From Sporosarcina cyprini (GTDB lineage Bacteria; Bacillota; Bacilli; Bacillales_A; Planococcaceae): DNA of 64,000 nucleotides. Shown piece by piece: positions 26,816-36,457 of this stretch (its first letter is position 1; each line of letters begins with the position of its first letter). Under the pieces are notes generated by a model. That model searched no databases and was not told where the DNA came from. It saw only the letters and a program-made list of their open reading frames with translations. A program made the position numbers and the translations under genes. Where the stretch lies: NCBI RefSeq assembly GCF_022048975.1, contig NZ_JAKMHX010000030.1, positions 558,001 through 622,000 of the forward strand. Direction: 5' to 3'.

Positions 26816-28525
26816 TCACTTCCGTATGATGTCACGGATGAACTGTTCAAGCGGCCATGTATTGACGACCGTCTCTTTTTTCAACCATGCTTTTTGTGCG
26901 TATCGAACGCCGATGTCCATGTATCGTAACTGATCTGTCGCATGGGCATCTGTATTGATCGCTATTTTCACTCCTGCCTCCTGGGCCATCGCCAAATAAT
27001 CAACAGCCAAATCAAAACGATGCGGATTGGCATTGAGCTCCAAGATTTTACCGTATTGCTTGGCCCATTCAATCAGTTGCGGCACATCCACATCATAGCC
27101 TTCTCTTTGCCCGATAATTCTTCCGGTCGGGTGAGCAATCATATCAACATGTGGATTGGAAATGGCGGAATGCAGTCTTTCCATGATCTGTTCCCTGCTT
27201 TGATTAAAGTTGGAATGGATCGAGGCGATGACGAAATCAAGCTCTTCCAGCAGATCATCTTCAAAATCCAGCCGCCCGTCAGGCAAAATATCCATTTCTG
27301 TCCCGGTGAAAATTTCAATATCCGTATATTCCTCATTCAGTTCAAAGATTTCAGCCATTTGCGCCCTCAGCCGTTCAGGCGTCAACCCGTTTGCCACTTT
27401 CAAGTATTGCGTATGGTCGGTAATGACGATATGCGAGTAGCCCTTACTGCGGCATGCTTCGACCATTTCACGGATCGAATAGCCCCCATCCGACCAGGTC
27501 GTATGCATATGGAAATCCCCTCTAATGTCAGCAAGTGAAATGAGGCCGTCCAATTCGTTTGCTTTGTCAATTTCCTTGCCATCCTTTCGGAGCGATGGCG
27601 GAATGAAGGGCAAACCGAAATGAGCAAAGAATTCCTTTTCCGAATCAAACGTTAGGACATTCCCGTCTTCCAGCTCAACGCCGTATTCACTAATTTTCAT
27701 GCCTCGGGATTTGGCGATTTGCCTCATCCGCACATTATGATCTTTCGAACCGGTAAAATGATGGATTGCGGTGGCGAACTGCTCGTCTGTCACAAAGCGG
27801 AAATCTGCATCGACGAGATCCGTTATATCCAACGTTACAGATAACTTCGCATCACCGGCAGCAATCACCTCTTCGACGGGCAGCGCTGCGAGGATAGCTT
27901 CCCTGACAACGGAAGGCTTGTCCGTCACGATAATGAAATCGACGTCGCTGCTCTCCTCTTCGACGCGGCGGAAACTGCCCGCTACCGAGAACCGTTTAAT
28001 GTCTTCGATTTGGCGCAATTCCTCCTCGATGGAGAAGACAATCTGCTCAATTTGCCAAACGGGAAGTTTGCCTTTTCGCGTTCCTAATTGCTCAATTTCA
28101 TGCAAGATCTTTTCTTCCGTCTTTTTGCCAAAGCCGGGCAATTTACTTACTTCATTCGTTTCACAGGCGGCACGCAGCGATTCCACCGAATCAATTCCGA
28201 GTGCCTCTCTTAATTTTGCAATTCGTTTTCCGCCGAGGCCGGGGATGCGCAATAAAGGAATCAATCCTTTCGGCACTTCTTCCTCCAATTCCTTCAGCAG
28301 ATCAGATTCCCCTCTTTCCAGCAAATCAACGATGACAGCACCTGTCCCCTTGCCAATCCCTTTCAAAGTTAAAATATCATCCATTTCGGATAAACTTCGC
28401 GGGTCCAATTCCAACACATTGGCTGCTTTGCGGAATGCTCCTACCTTAAAAGGATTTTCCCCAAGCAACTCCATATATAAAGCAATCTTTTCAAACGTCC
28501 GGATGATTGTCTTTTTATTCAACAA
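26816..28525 (-). CDS. polX: DNA polymerase X with PHP exonuclease domain
   Basis: 569 residues. N-terminal helix-hairpin-helix part (LKGIGKGTGAVI, IPGLGGKRIAKL, LPGFGKKTEEKIL), then the polymerase active site GSFRRVEEESSDVDFIIVT with its Asp pair, then a C-terminal PHP domain (DFHMHTTWSDGGYS, VITDHTQYL, EMDILPDG, IAHPTGRI, NTDAH) giving 3'-5' exonuclease activity. It works in base-excision repair. A TTG start has GGAGGAGGC upstream. Followed closely by mutS2. Confidence 0.95.
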   Translation of the reverse strand: MLNKKTIIRTFEKIALYMELLGENPFKVGAFRKAANVLELDPRSLSEMDDILTLKGIGKGTGAVIVDLLERGESDLLKELEEEVPKGLIPLLRIPGLGGKRIAKLREALGIDSVESLRAACETNEVSKLPGFGKKTEEKILHEIEQLGTRKGKLPVWQIEQIVFSIEEELRQIEDIKRFSVAGSFRRVEEESSDVDFIIVTDKPSVVREAILAALPVEEVIAAGDAKLSVTLDITDLVDADFRFVTDEQFATAIHHFTGSKDHNVRMRQIAKSRGMKISEYGVELEDGNVLTFDSEKEFFAHFGLPFIPPSLRKDGKEIDKANELDGLISLADIRGDFHMHTTWSDGGYSIREMVEACRSKGYSHIVITDHTQYLKVANGLTPERLRAQMAEIFELNEEYTDIEIFTGTEMDILPDGRLDFEDDLLEELDFVIASIHSNFNQSREQIMERLHSAISNPHVDMIAHPTGRIIGQREGYDVDVPQLIEWAKQYGKILELNANPHRFDLAVDYLAMAQEAGVKIAINTDAHATDQLRYMDIGVRYAQKAWLKKETVVNTWPLEQFIRDIIRK

Positions 28526-28551
28526 AATCAGCCTCCTCCATATGTCCCTTC

Positions 28552-28582
28552 AAAAAAAGCTTCCCTCACGTCGGGGGAAGCC
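28552..28582 (-). terminator. Terminator between yshB and polX
   Basis: On the minus strand GGCTTCCC pairs with GGGAAGC and is followed by seven T residues. Confidence 0.75.
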
Positions 28583-28583
28583 G

Positions 28584-29123
28584 TCAACTTTTATAAATAT
28601 ACCACCATTTTTTCACAGTCTCTGAAATGATCGGAGTATGTTCAAACATCGCATTGGCTAAAATAGAGTTATCAATGATTCCCTGCACGAAGTCTATTGG
28701 AATCATAGCAAATACATAGAGCACAAAAAATATCAAAATATAAAACTCCACAAATCCTAACGCCGCTCCGCCGAAACGTGCAAGAAAGCCTAGCACAGGC
28801 AAAAATTTCAGGAAATCAAACATGGATGCGATCAGCTGCAAAATGAATTTCACAGCAAGGAAAATGAGGACAAAGGCAAGCAGCCGATAAAAAGTTTCAT
28901 CTAAATCGATCTGCTCGACAGCCCAGCTCAACTTCAAATTTGCGGTAACGCCTGGATAAGGAACCCATAGGACAAATTTTTCAGCCAGCGGTTTGTAGTA
29001 TATGTAAGCGACAATCAGCGCAATAATGAAGCCTGTCATGTGAATGGCTTGCACGACCAAGCCACGTCTGAATCCGGTGATCAATCCTCCGAGCAGGAGG
29101 AACACAATAATTAAATCAAGCAT
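28584..29123 (-). CDS. yshB: CvpA family membrane protein YshB
   Basis: 179 residues with four hydrophobic spans. The GGLITGFRRGLVVQAI segment at the start and LGFLARFGGAALGFVEFYIL in the middle are typical of CvpA/colicin V production proteins. Its exact role in Bacillales is unclear. It lies ten bases after zapA and probably shares its transcript. Confidence 0.88.
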   Translation of the reverse strand: MLDLIIVFLLLGGLITGFRRGLVVQAIHMTGFIIALIVAYIYYKPLAEKFVLWVPYPGVTANLKLSWAVEQIDLDETFYRLLAFVLIFLAVKFILQLIASMFDFLKFLPVLGFLARFGGAALGFVEFYILIFFVLYVFAMIPIDFVQGIIDNSILANAMFEHTPIISETVKKWWYIYKS

Positions 29124-29132
29124 AAACGTCCG

Positions 29133-29393
29133 TCAACCCTTCAACTTATTCAATTCTTCTTCCAACCGTTCGATCTTCTCTTTCAACAGCAAATTATCAT
29201 GCACGCTGTTTACTGCAGTCAGAACCGCAATTTTGGCGCTATCCAAATAAGGGTTCCGGGCACTGATTTCACGCATTCTATCGTCGACCATGGAGGCAAC
29301 GAGACGGACATGGCTGCTAGATTCATCGCCGACTATCGTATACGTCTGCCCAAAAATATCGACCGAAACGCGCGTCTTCTGCTCGTCTTCCAA
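29133..29393 (-). CDS. zapA: Cell division protein ZapA
   Basis: 86 residues from a TTG at 29393, chosen because GGGAGG lies eight bases upstream and the length then matches ZapA (about 85); the longer frame start would add an unrelated 42-residue tail. [17 protein letters not shown] and the [12 protein letters not shown] segment are family features, and the C-terminal half is a coiled coil. ZapA bundles FtsZ filaments at midcell. Confidence 0.92.
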   Translation of the reverse strand: MEDEQKTRVSVDIFGQTYTIVGDESSSHVRLVASMVDDRMREISARNPYLDSAKIAVLTAVNSVHDNLLLKEKIERLEEELNKLKG

Positions 29394-29640
29394 TAATCCG
29401 ACCTCCCGATTCCGATTCAACAGGCGCTGCGGCCATTGATGATCAAATAATATGAAACAGTCCACCAAACCGAACAGAGGAAATGGACAAGTACGGTACA
29501 GCACTCTGTACCCCATCATAACATGAAACCATTTTGGTTGTGAATAAAGGATGTGCCATCCATACGTTCTTCTCTAGCAATAGTTATTCCACCTTGTAGT
29601 ATTGTACAATATGTCAGTAGATGGGGAAAGGAAGTTGCAA
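29394..29640. promoter_or_regulatory. Divergent promoter region of zapA and rnhC
   Basis: The spacer between two divergent units contains TTGTAG and TACAAT boxes near 29590-29612 on the plus strand. No other gene is visible. Confidence 0.35.
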
Positions 29641-30582
29641 ATGAGCCAACAAGTGATTGTTTTAGGAAAAGAAGAATTGAACCGTTTGATGAAGCATTAT
29701 GAAAACAATAAAATACATCGAAACGCACCTGGGGTAGTTTTCGCCGCAAAGCTAAACGATACTGCCATAACTGTTTATAAGTCTGGAAAAGTGCTCTTTC
29801 AAGGGGCCGGCTCAACCCGTGAAGCAGCGGGATGGTCTGGAGCCGGTTTACCTGCTAAAGCTACCAGTGTAAAAACGAAAACGCAAGGCGACACGATGCC
29901 TCCGAATCTCGCCAATCTTTCCATAGTCGGCTCAGACGAAACAGGGACGGGTGATTTCTTCGGCCCTATTACGGTTTGTGCATGCTTTGTCAGGAAAGAG
30001 CAAATTGAACTCGTCAAGGAACTGGGCGTAAAGGATTCCAAGCAATTGACGGACGATTGGATGAGGCAGATTGCACCCGATCTAAAAGCAACGCTCATTC
30101 ATTCCGTCTTGACCTTGAAAAATGACAAGTATAACGAAGTGCAGGAAAAAGGATGGTCACAAGGCAAAATAAAAGCTATGCTTCACAATCAGGCTCTGAA
30201 ACATGTCCTTCGGAAAATGGGAGATGAAAAACCGGAATACATCCTAATTGACCAATTCGCAGAGCGCGGCATCTATTACAACCATCTGAAGGCGGCTCCT
30301 GAAATCGTCCGGGAGAATGTACTATTCTCGACGAAAGCAGAGGGGCTACATGTAGCAGTTGCCGCAGCCTCCATCATCGCCCGTGTTGCCTTTTTAGAAG
30401 AGATGGACCGGCTCAGCGCTCTGACCGGCGTTCAATTGCCCAAAGGCGCGGGACCGAAAGTCGATGAAGCCGCTGCCAAAATCCTGTTGTCAAAAGGCGA
30501 AAGTACACTGAAATCGTTATCCAAGTGGCATTTTGCCAATCGTGAAAAGGCCATGAAAATCGCTGCCCGGAAAAAGAAGTAA
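29641..30582 (+). CDS. rnhC: Ribonuclease HIII
   Basis: 313 residues from the ATG at 29641 with AAAGGAAG six bases upstream. It removes RNA from RNA-DNA hybrids. An N-terminal TBP-like substrate domain (VIVLGKEELNRLMKHY, APGVVFAAKL) is followed by the RNase H fold: VGSDETGTGDFFGPI with the DEG-like Asp-Glu pair, VKDSKQLTD, and LIDQF. It faces away from zapA, as in B. subtilis. Confidence 0.95.
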   Translation: MSQQVIVLGKEELNRLMKHYENNKIHRNAPGVVFAAKLNDTAITVYKSGKVLFQGAGSTREAAGWSGAGLPAKATSVKTKTQGDTMPPNLANLSIVGSDETGTGDFFGPITVCACFVRKEQIELVKELGVKDSKQLTDDWMRQIAPDLKATLIHSVLTLKNDKYNEVQEKGWSQGKIKAMLHNQALKHVLRKMGDEKPEYILIDQFAERGIYYNHLKAAPEIVRENVLFSTKAEGLHVAVAAASIIARVAFLEEMDRLSALTGVQLPKGAGPKVDEAAAKILLSKGESTLKSLSKWHFANREKAMKIAARKKK

Positions 30583-30625
30583 CACTTTCCAGTCCATTAC
30601 GTACGAATGGATGAGGTGAATACGA

Positions 30626-31180
30626 ATGAGAGCCATAGTGATGATCCTGTTATCAGCTCTGCTACTGACGGCGTGCCAAAGCAAAAATACAGAAGAAGCT
30701 CCACCACAGTTGCAAGACAATCCACAAGAAGACGAAGTGCGAGAAGGAGATTTCATTTTCCGCCTTGTTTCAGAAAAGACGAAGTACGACGAATATGAAA
30801 AACCGGTGATTTATGCAGAATTGACTTATGTAGGCGAGAAAGAGGAAATCCAGATCTCCCATGCTGCCTCACCTTTCTCCTTTCCGATTCATGAGAAGAA
30901 CCGGGGTTATACAATTGATTATGTAATGAATACCCCCCTCCTCCTAACTGACTTGAAGCGAGGAGAACCCTATCGTGAGTATTACGGTTTTGCAGGAGGA
31001 TATAGCGACAAGGACGCTGAGGCATATGCGGAATTTGTCCAGTCCATTATCGAGCATGGTGGGTTCCCAAGAGGAAAGTATACTATGGAGGGCGATGCCA
31101 ATTTCTCTATCGTAGATGATTCTAATACATCAGAGAAAGAAATGAATATGCAACCGCAAATCGGCTTTGATGTAGAATGA
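30626..31180 (+). CDS. Hypothetical lipoprotein
   Basis: 184 residues. The signal is MRAIVMILLSALLLTAC with a lipobox LLTAC and Cys at residue 17. The mature region is acidic at first and then beta-rich (FRLVSEKTKYDEYEKPVIYAEL), as in Ig-like BsuPI-type extracytoplasmic domains, but the family is not certain. GATGAGG lies upstream. It follows rnhC and shares a bidirectional terminator with pheT. Confidence 0.65.
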   Translation: MRAIVMILLSALLLTACQSKNTEEAPPQLQDNPQEDEVREGDFIFRLVSEKTKYDEYEKPVIYAELTYVGEKEEIQISHAASPFSFPIHEKNRGYTIDYVMNTPLLLTDLKRGEPYREYYGFAGGYSDKDAEAYAEFVQSIIEHGGFPRGKYTMEGDANFSIVDDSNTSEKEMNMQPQIGFDVE

Positions 31181-31189
31181 CTAATGAAA

Positions 31190-31229
31190 ATGGCCGCCCC
31201 GGATTCTTTTCCATGGGCGGCCATTCTTT
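31190..31229. terminator. Bidirectional terminator
   Basis: A ten-base perfect stem ATGGCCGCCC/GGGCGGCCAT is followed by TTCTTTT on the plus strand and TTTTC on the minus strand. It sits between the lipoprotein gene and pheT. Confidence 0.7.
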
Positions 31230-33640
31230 TATCCGCGGAGCTGCGCGTCCGCTTCTGTAGTTAATGCAGTTAGTACTTTATCATGCGCTTTCACGACTTC
31301 CTCGTCTGTCAACGTCCGTTCTGGATCGAAGTATGTCAAAGAGAATGCGATCGATTTTTTGCCATCTTCGACATTTGTCCCTTCGTAAAGGTCGAACAAT
31401 TTGACGCCTTTCAGAAGCTTGCCGCCAGCATCTCGGATAATATGCTCCAACTTTCCGGCAGTCGTCTCTTTAGAAACGACGAGTGCGATGTCTCTCGACA
31501 TAGAAGGGAAACGTGGAACCGGCTTATAAATAAGCTCAGCAGTTTCCGCCTTCAATACGTCAGCCAAGTTCAATTCCATCACATACGTTTCTTTCAAGTC
31601 ACGCTTCTTCATTTCTGAAGGGTGCAATTGGCCGATCAATCCGACACGGTTTCCATCGAGAAGGATATCCGCCGTACGCCCTGGATGCATGCCGGCAATT
31701 GCCGCCTTTTCGAATGTGAGACGATCGGAGAAACCAAGACGGCTCATTAAACCTTCGACAATTCCTTTTAAGACGAAGAAATCAACGTTTTTCGACTCAC
31801 CCTGCCATGCATGGTCTACCCATTGTCCTGTCATGGCTACAGCCAAATGTTCAACTTCTTTTGGCAATCCGTCTTCTTCCATTCCAAGGAAAACAGAACC
31901 CGTTTCGTATAATGCGACGGAATCCATTCGACGAGCCACATTGTACGTCAGCGCCTCCAGCAAATGAGGAATTAGGCTTTGGCGCAATGTGCTCCGTTCT
32001 TCACTCATTGGCATTAACAAATTAGTTGTTTCAGCCGTTTCAAGTGCGAATGCCTGTGATTGCTCTTTGGATGTCAATGAATACGTGATTGCCTGGAAGA
32101 GACCAGCTCCTTCTAGGAAGTTGCGGACAACGCGCCGTTTTGCCTGGTAGGACGTTAAACCTCCTGGCACTGACTCTGTCACCGGCAGCGTCTTTGGAAT
32201 TTCATCATAGCCGTGCATACGCGCGATTTCCTCAATGATGTCTTCTTTAATCTTCAAATCTTGTCTGCGAGTCGGTGCATCAATGACAAGCTGACCATTG
32301 ACAGCGTCTGTCGGTATTTGAAGACGCTTCAAAATCGTCATCATTTCATCCATTGAAATTTTCATGCCTAAGCGGCTGTTAATGTAATCAGGTGAGACGA
32401 CAATGCGTTCAGGCGTCTTCTCGAGTTCGTCAAAGATGACTGAACCTGCCAGCACTTCTCCGCCAGCCAATTCTGCGATGAGCTGGGCTGCACGTTCAGC
32501 AGCTTCCTGAACACGGTTCGGATCGACCCCTTTTTCAAAACGCGCACTCGCGTCACTTCTTAGGCCAACTTCCTTGGATGTTTGTCTAACAGAAGCAGGT
32601 GCAAAGTAAGCTGATTCGATAACGACTGTTGTCGTGCCATCGTGTACTTCAGAATTGGCACCGCCCATGACGCCAGCGAGCGCAACCGGTTCTTTGCCGT
32701 TTGTGATGACTAGGTTATGGGAACGAAGTGTTCGTTCGGCATCATCGAGAGTAACAATTTTCTCGCCTTCTGCTGCATGGCGAACGACAATTTCCCCTGT
32801 TCCAAGACGGTCATAGTCGAAAGCGTGCAACGGTTGGCCATATTCCATTAAGACGAAGTTCGTAATATCGACGACGTTATTATGCGGGCGCACGCCAGCC
32901 GCCATCAAATAGTTTTGAAGCCATAATGGCGATTCCGCAATGGTTACGTTTTTCACCACTTTTGCCACATACATCGGATTGTCATGTGTCGCTTCCACAC
33001 GAAGCTTTAAGAGATCCTCTGCTTTTTCCGATGCTTGATCGTAGTTGATTTCCGGCAAGGCAATTCCTTGAGAAAGGATCGCGCCCACTTCGTAAGCGAC
33101 ACCAAGCATGCTGAGGGCGTCTGAACGGTTTGGCGTTAAATCGAATTCAAGAACCGTATCATCTAAACCTAAAAGAGGTAAAGCGTCTTCTCCCGGTAAA
33201 GCATCCTTAGGCAATACATAAATTCCTTCTGCATACGCCTTTGTAACGAGCTTTCCTTCAATTCCGAGCTCTTGAAGAGAGCAGATCATGCCGTTCGATT
33301 CTTCTCCGCGCAGTTTCGCTTTTTTGATTTTCACCCCGCCTGGAAGAACAGCACCTGGACGAGCGACAATCACTTTCTGGCCTTGTGCCACATTCGGTGC
33401 GCCGCAAATGATTTGAGTTGTTTCTTCTCCAACATCCACTTGGCAAATATTCAATTTATCGGCTTCCGGGTGTTTGACACACTCCTTCACATGACCGACG
33501 ACAACATTTGTCATTCCTTGACTGCGATCGATAATCGAGTCCACTTCAATACCTGCGCGCGTGATCCGTTCTGCGAGATCAGCAGGGGCGATTCCATTGA
33601 TATTTACATATTTACTGAGCCATTTTGTAGATACTAACAT
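31229..33640 (-). CDS. pheT: Phenylalanine-tRNA ligase beta subunit
   Basis: 803 residues. Partner of PheS in the alpha2-beta2 enzyme; it contains the editing site. Domains: N-terminal OB tRNA-binding domain (VVVGHVKECVKHPEADKL), B3/B4 editing domain (DLTPNRSDALSMLG region), B5, and a C-terminal anticodon-binding FDX-ACB domain (PRFPSMSRDIALVV). It lies 14 bases after pheS and is under the same T-box. Confidence 0.97.
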   Translation of the reverse strand: MLVSTKWLSKYVNINGIAPADLAERITRAGIEVDSIIDRSQGMTNVVVGHVKECVKHPEADKLNICQVDVGEETTQIICGAPNVAQGQKVIVARPGAVLPGGVKIKKAKLRGEESNGMICSLQELGIEGKLVTKAYAEGIYVLPKDALPGEDALPLLGLDDTVLEFDLTPNRSDALSMLGVAYEVGAILSQGIALPEINYDQASEKAEDLLKLRVEATHDNPMYVAKVVKNVTIAESPLWLQNYLMAAGVRPHNNVVDITNFVLMEYGQPLHAFDYDRLGTGEIVVRHAAEGEKIVTLDDAERTLRSHNLVITNGKEPVALAGVMGGANSEVHDGTTTVVIESAYFAPASVRQTSKEVGLRSDASARFEKGVDPNRVQEAAERAAQLIAELAGGEVLAGSVIFDELEKTPERIVVSPDYINSRLGMKISMDEMMTILKRLQIPTDAVNGQLVIDAPTRRQDLKIKEDIIEEIARMHGYDEIPKTLPVTESVPGGLTSYQAKRRVVRNFLEGAGLFQAITYSLTSKEQSQAFALETAETTNLLMPMSEERSTLRQSLIPHLLEALTYNVARRMDSVALYETGSVFLGMEEDGLPKEVEHLAVAMTGQWVDHAWQGESKNVDFFVLKGIVEGLMSRLGFSDRLTFEKAAIAGMHPGRTADILLDGNRVGLIGQLHPSEMKKRDLKETYVMELNLADVLKAETAELIYKPVPRFPSMSRDIALVVSKETTAGKLEHIIRDAGGKLLKGVKLFDLYEGTNVEDGKKSIAFSLTYFDPERTLTDEEVVKAHDKVLTALTTEADAQLRG

Positions 33641-33654
33641 TTCAGTTCTCCTCC

Positions 33655-34692
33655 TTACGCTTCCGTCCGGTTGAATTGCGAGATAAATCGGATATCATTT
33701 GTGTAGAAATGACGAATATCTTCTACGCCATATTTCAACATGGCAATCCGCTCAGGCCCCATGCCAAATGCAAATCCTGTCACCACGGACGGATCATAGC
33801 CCGCCATTTTCAACACATTCGGATGCACCATGCCGGCTCCAAGAATTTCGATCCAGCCCGTCTTTTTACAAACATTGCAGCCCGCTCCGCCGCATTTGAA
33901 ACATGAAATATCCATTTCGACCGAAGGCTCCGTAAACGGGAAGAAACTTGGACGAAGACGGATTTCACGGTCTGCTCCAAACATCTTCTTAGCGAACAAA
34001 TCCAAGGTACCTTTCAAGTCACTCATGCGGATATTTTCACCGACAACGAGTCCCTCGATTTGTGTAAACTGATGGGAGTGGGTCGCATCATCGTTATCAC
34101 GGCGGTATACTTTTCCGGGACAGATAATTTTAATCGCTTCCCCTTTTTTGGCTTCCATCGTTCTTGCTTGAACGGGAGAAGTATGGGTACGAAGCAAAAT
34201 GTCTTCTGAAATATAGAACGAATCCTGCATGTCGCGAGCCGGGTGCCCTTTTGGCAAATTAAGCGCTTCAAAGTTATAGTAATCCTTTTCCACTTCCGGC
34301 CCTTCCGCGATCTCATAACCCATGCTAATGAAGAAGTCTTCAATCTCCTCCACGACACGAGTCAACGGATGATGATTGCCTGCAGGCGCAGGACGTCCTG
34401 GCAGTGTCACATCGATTGATTCATTCTCTAACTGAGCCTGGATCGCCGCTTCCTCAAGCACAGCCATGCGAGACTCCAATGCCTCAGTAACTGTTTCACG
34501 GACGACATTCACAAGCGCCCCCATTTTTGGACGTTCTTCAGCAGGAAGTTTTCCCATTCCTTTCAATAGATCGGTGATTGGACCCTTCTTACCGAGATAG
34601 GCAACGCGGACGTCGTTTAACTCCTTAACTCCCTGCGCATCCTGAATCTTTTTTAATGCTTCTTCTTTCAATTGCTGCAATTGCTGTTCCAT
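33655..34692 (-). CDS. pheS: Phenylalanine-tRNA ligase alpha subunit
   Basis: 345 residues from the ATG at 34692 with GAAAGGAG six bases upstream; the longer frame runs into the T-box terminator. N-terminal coiled coil, then the class II catalytic core: [37 protein letters not shown] (motif 2 region), [18 protein letters not shown] segment and [14 protein letters not shown] (motif 3). A C-X2-C pair set ([17 protein letters not shown]) is present, as in Bacillus. Confidence 0.97.
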   Translation of the reverse strand: MEQQLQQLKEEALKKIQDAQGVKELNDVRVAYLGKKGPITDLLKGMGKLPAEERPKMGALVNVVRETVTEALESRMAVLEEAAIQAQLENESIDVTLPGRPAPAGNHHPLTRVVEEIEDFFISMGYEIAEGPEVEKDYYNFEALNLPKGHPARDMQDSFYISEDILLRTHTSPVQARTMEAKKGEAIKIICPGKVYRRDNDDATHSHQFTQIEGLVVGENIRMSDLKGTLDLFAKKMFGADREIRLRPSFFPFTEPSVEMDISCFKCGGAGCNVCKKTGWIEILGAGMVHPNVLKMAGYDPSVVTGFAFGMGPERIAMLKYGVEDIRHFYTNDIRFISQFNRTEA

Positions 34693-34712
34693 CGTCATTC
34701 TCCTTTCAAAAT

Positions 34713-34985
34713 AAAAAAGCCCCGCCCCCAAAAAGGGACGAGGACGAGATCGCGGTACCACCCTGATTATTATGCTAACTTGCATAATCACTTCATTGGA
34801 ATAACGGTCCTACACCGGCACGCCTTTACAGAATACTGGTCCTGGCGGCAGCTAACGGGGTGAACTTCAATTACTGCGCATCGATCTGTACTTCCAGTCA
34901 AGGTACAGACTTCCTGACGACCGCATGTCATCTACTCTTCCCGCTCATCGCTTTTTCACATAATATAACGTGGCGATTGAATGAA
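34713..34985 (-). promoter_or_regulatory. T-box leader of pheST, specifier UUC
   Basis: The minus strand carries the conserved T-box GGGTGGTACCGCG, followed by a terminator GTCCTCGTCCC/GGGGGCGGGGC with TTTTTT. Stem I parts are seen upstream, including the AGAGTAGATGA motif. The codon TTC in GAAGTTCACC (complement of 34862-34864) fits the specifier for Phe. Uncharged tRNA-Phe should turn the operon on. Confidence 0.9.
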
Positions 34986-35009
34986 TTCATACATTCCATC
35001 GCATTTGTT

Positions 35010-35180
35010 GTAAGCCAGTCGCCTCTGAGCGAGCGCCCTGCGCTTTTGTAATCATCCAGACTCCGGCGGCTAGAGGCTCGGGGTCATAAGCCAAAGCTGC
35101 TGTGTGGCAAAAAGCGCCACTTCGCATCTTCGTCTTATGCCTGTCGCCTCTGAGCGAGCCGCCTGCGCTTTTGTAATCAG
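35010..35180 (-). repeat. Long-hairpin repetitive element plus truncated tandem copy
   Basis: On the minus strand the element starts TGATTACAAAAGCGCAGG and folds as nested stems: GGCGGCT/AGCCGCC, AGAGGC/GCCTCT, CATAAG/CTTATG and GTGGC/GCCAC at the tip. A second copy of the first 37 bases follows at 35017-35054, cut short before the hairpin. I recall similar palindromic intergenic repeats in other Bacillales. It lies directly upstream of the T-box. Confidence 0.8.
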
Positions 35181-35253
35181 TATACATGAATCGTAAGTTT
35201 CCGGCAACACTAGGAACATCACGTGATACCGTCAAAATCTGCGACAATTCCCC

Positions 35254-36033
35254 TTACCTGTTTCCGGAAACAGCATATGCATATAAGAGAATGCCGGTCG
35301 CGACCGCCACATTCAAGGATTCCGCTTGGCCAAGAATCGGGATCTTGACCACTTCATCCGATTGCTTCAATAAATTAGCCGAAACACCGCTTCCTTCATT
35401 GCCGACTAACAGGGCAAATGAAGCTGGGGCTTGAATCGCTTGATAATCTTTTGCCTCATGAAGGCCCGTCCCTAAAACGGCAGCACCGTTTTCTTTGGCG
35501 CGTTTGAGCCAATCCTCTAGATTCCCTTTTACTACAGGGAGATGAAAATTAGATCCTTGTGCAGATCGAATTGTCTTTGGATTGTAGAGGTCAGCAGAAC
35601 CGTGGCCAAGAATGACAGCATCCATTCCAGCTGCATCTGCAGTTCTTATCATTGTGCCCACATTTCCTGGATCTTGTACTGCATCGATGAACAGAAATTT
35701 TTTCCAACCGCTAAATAATTCCTCGTTGTATTCAGGTTGCCGGCAATGGGCGAAAATGCCTTGGGAATTCTCCGTCTCGGCAAGCTCCTTTGCGATGGCG
35801 CTCGGAATTTCAATTTGCTGCACAGCAGCCTCTTTGAAATGCGAAGGAAGTTCCACATCCTCCCGAACAATTAGATGAAGGACAGTACCTTTCGTTTTTA
35901 ATGCTTCCTCGACAAGATGGAATCCTTCGACGAGAAATTCTCCAGATTTATCACGATCTTTTTTATTTGTTATTAGTTTGAGCCAATGCTTCACTAGTGC
36001 ATTCTGGCGAGATTCGATTCGTTTCATGTACAT
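35254..36033 (-). CDS. ysgA: SpoU-type RNA 2'-O-methyltransferase YsgA
   Basis: About 259 residues; the ATG at 36033 has AAAGGA five bases upstream, and the next in-frame ATG at 36027 is also possible. N-terminal substrate-binding domain (RQNALVKHWLKL, GEFLVEGFHLVEEAL) and SPOUT fold with NVGTMIRTADAAGMDAVIL, FALLVGNEGSGVS and IPILGQAESLNVAVATGILLY. SAM-dependent methylation of rRNA is expected; the site is unknown. Confidence 0.92.
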   Translation of the reverse strand: MYMKRIESRQNALVKHWLKLITNKKDRDKSGEFLVEGFHLVEEALKTKGTVLHLIVREDVELPSHFKEAAVQQIEIPSAIAKELAETENSQGIFAHCRQPEYNEELFSGWKKFLFIDAVQDPGNVGTMIRTADAAGMDAVILGHGSADLYNPKTIRSAQGSNFHLPVVKGNLEDWLKRAKENGAAVLGTGLHEAKDYQAIQAPASFALLVGNEGSGVSANLLKQSDEVVKIPILGQAESLNVAVATGILLYAYAVSGNR

Positions 36034-36119
36034 AGACATCCTTTTTTCTTTTTAGTGTAGCAAAAAGATGCATAGTTGGCGATGGATTGAACACATTAAT
36101 AACAGGAGGTTGAATAAAA

Positions 36120-36332
36120 ATGAACTTTCAAATTCGTGAAGCCATTACGGCAAACATGAAAAACAACTCAGCAAACGATATTAAAGGCATTGTGGACGAT
36201 GCCATTCAACGTGGCGAAGAACAGATGCTTCCAGGTCTCGGCGTGTTTTTTGAAAAGCTTTGGAATCGCGCTGACGAGCAGGAGAAAGAAAAGATTTCCG
36301 GAGAGATCGCTCAAGCGTTTTCCGGGCAATAA
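36120..36332 (+). CDS. sspI: Small acid-soluble spore protein SspI
   Basis: 70 residues, the usual length. The sequence FQIREAITANMKNNSANDI and ESLPGLGVFFEKLW-like region (here MLPGLGVFFEKLWNRA) are family hallmarks. It is made in the forespore. CAGGAGGTTG lies ahead of the start, and a weak sigma-G-like TGCATA occurs about 45 bases upstream. It is monocistronic with its own terminator. Confidence 0.95.
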   Translation: MNFQIREAITANMKNNSANDIKGIVDDAIQRGEEQMLPGLGVFFEKLWNRADEQEKEKISGEIAQAFSGQ

Positions 36333-36336
36333 AATG

Positions 36337-36374
36337 AAAAGAGCCGTCGGAACATTTCCTGAAGGCTCTTTTTT
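36337..36374 (+). terminator. Terminator of sspI
   Basis: AAAAGAGCC pairs with GGCTCTTTT, followed by a T-run. Confidence 0.75.
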
Positions 36375-36457
36375 ATGTTTTTTCCTTTTTATCATGGAAT
36401 CCTAACTTTCGATCAGCTAAAATAAATGGTAACTGTTTACAGAAAGAATGGAAACCA

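Noticed and set aside
29394..29519. N-terminal extension of zapA
   Set aside because: The extra 42 codons have unrelated composition and no ribosome binding site, while the TTG at 29393 has a good one and gives the family length.
34987..35247. 86-residue minus-strand frame
   Set aside because: It runs through the hairpin repeat element and into the T-box region and shows no family pattern.
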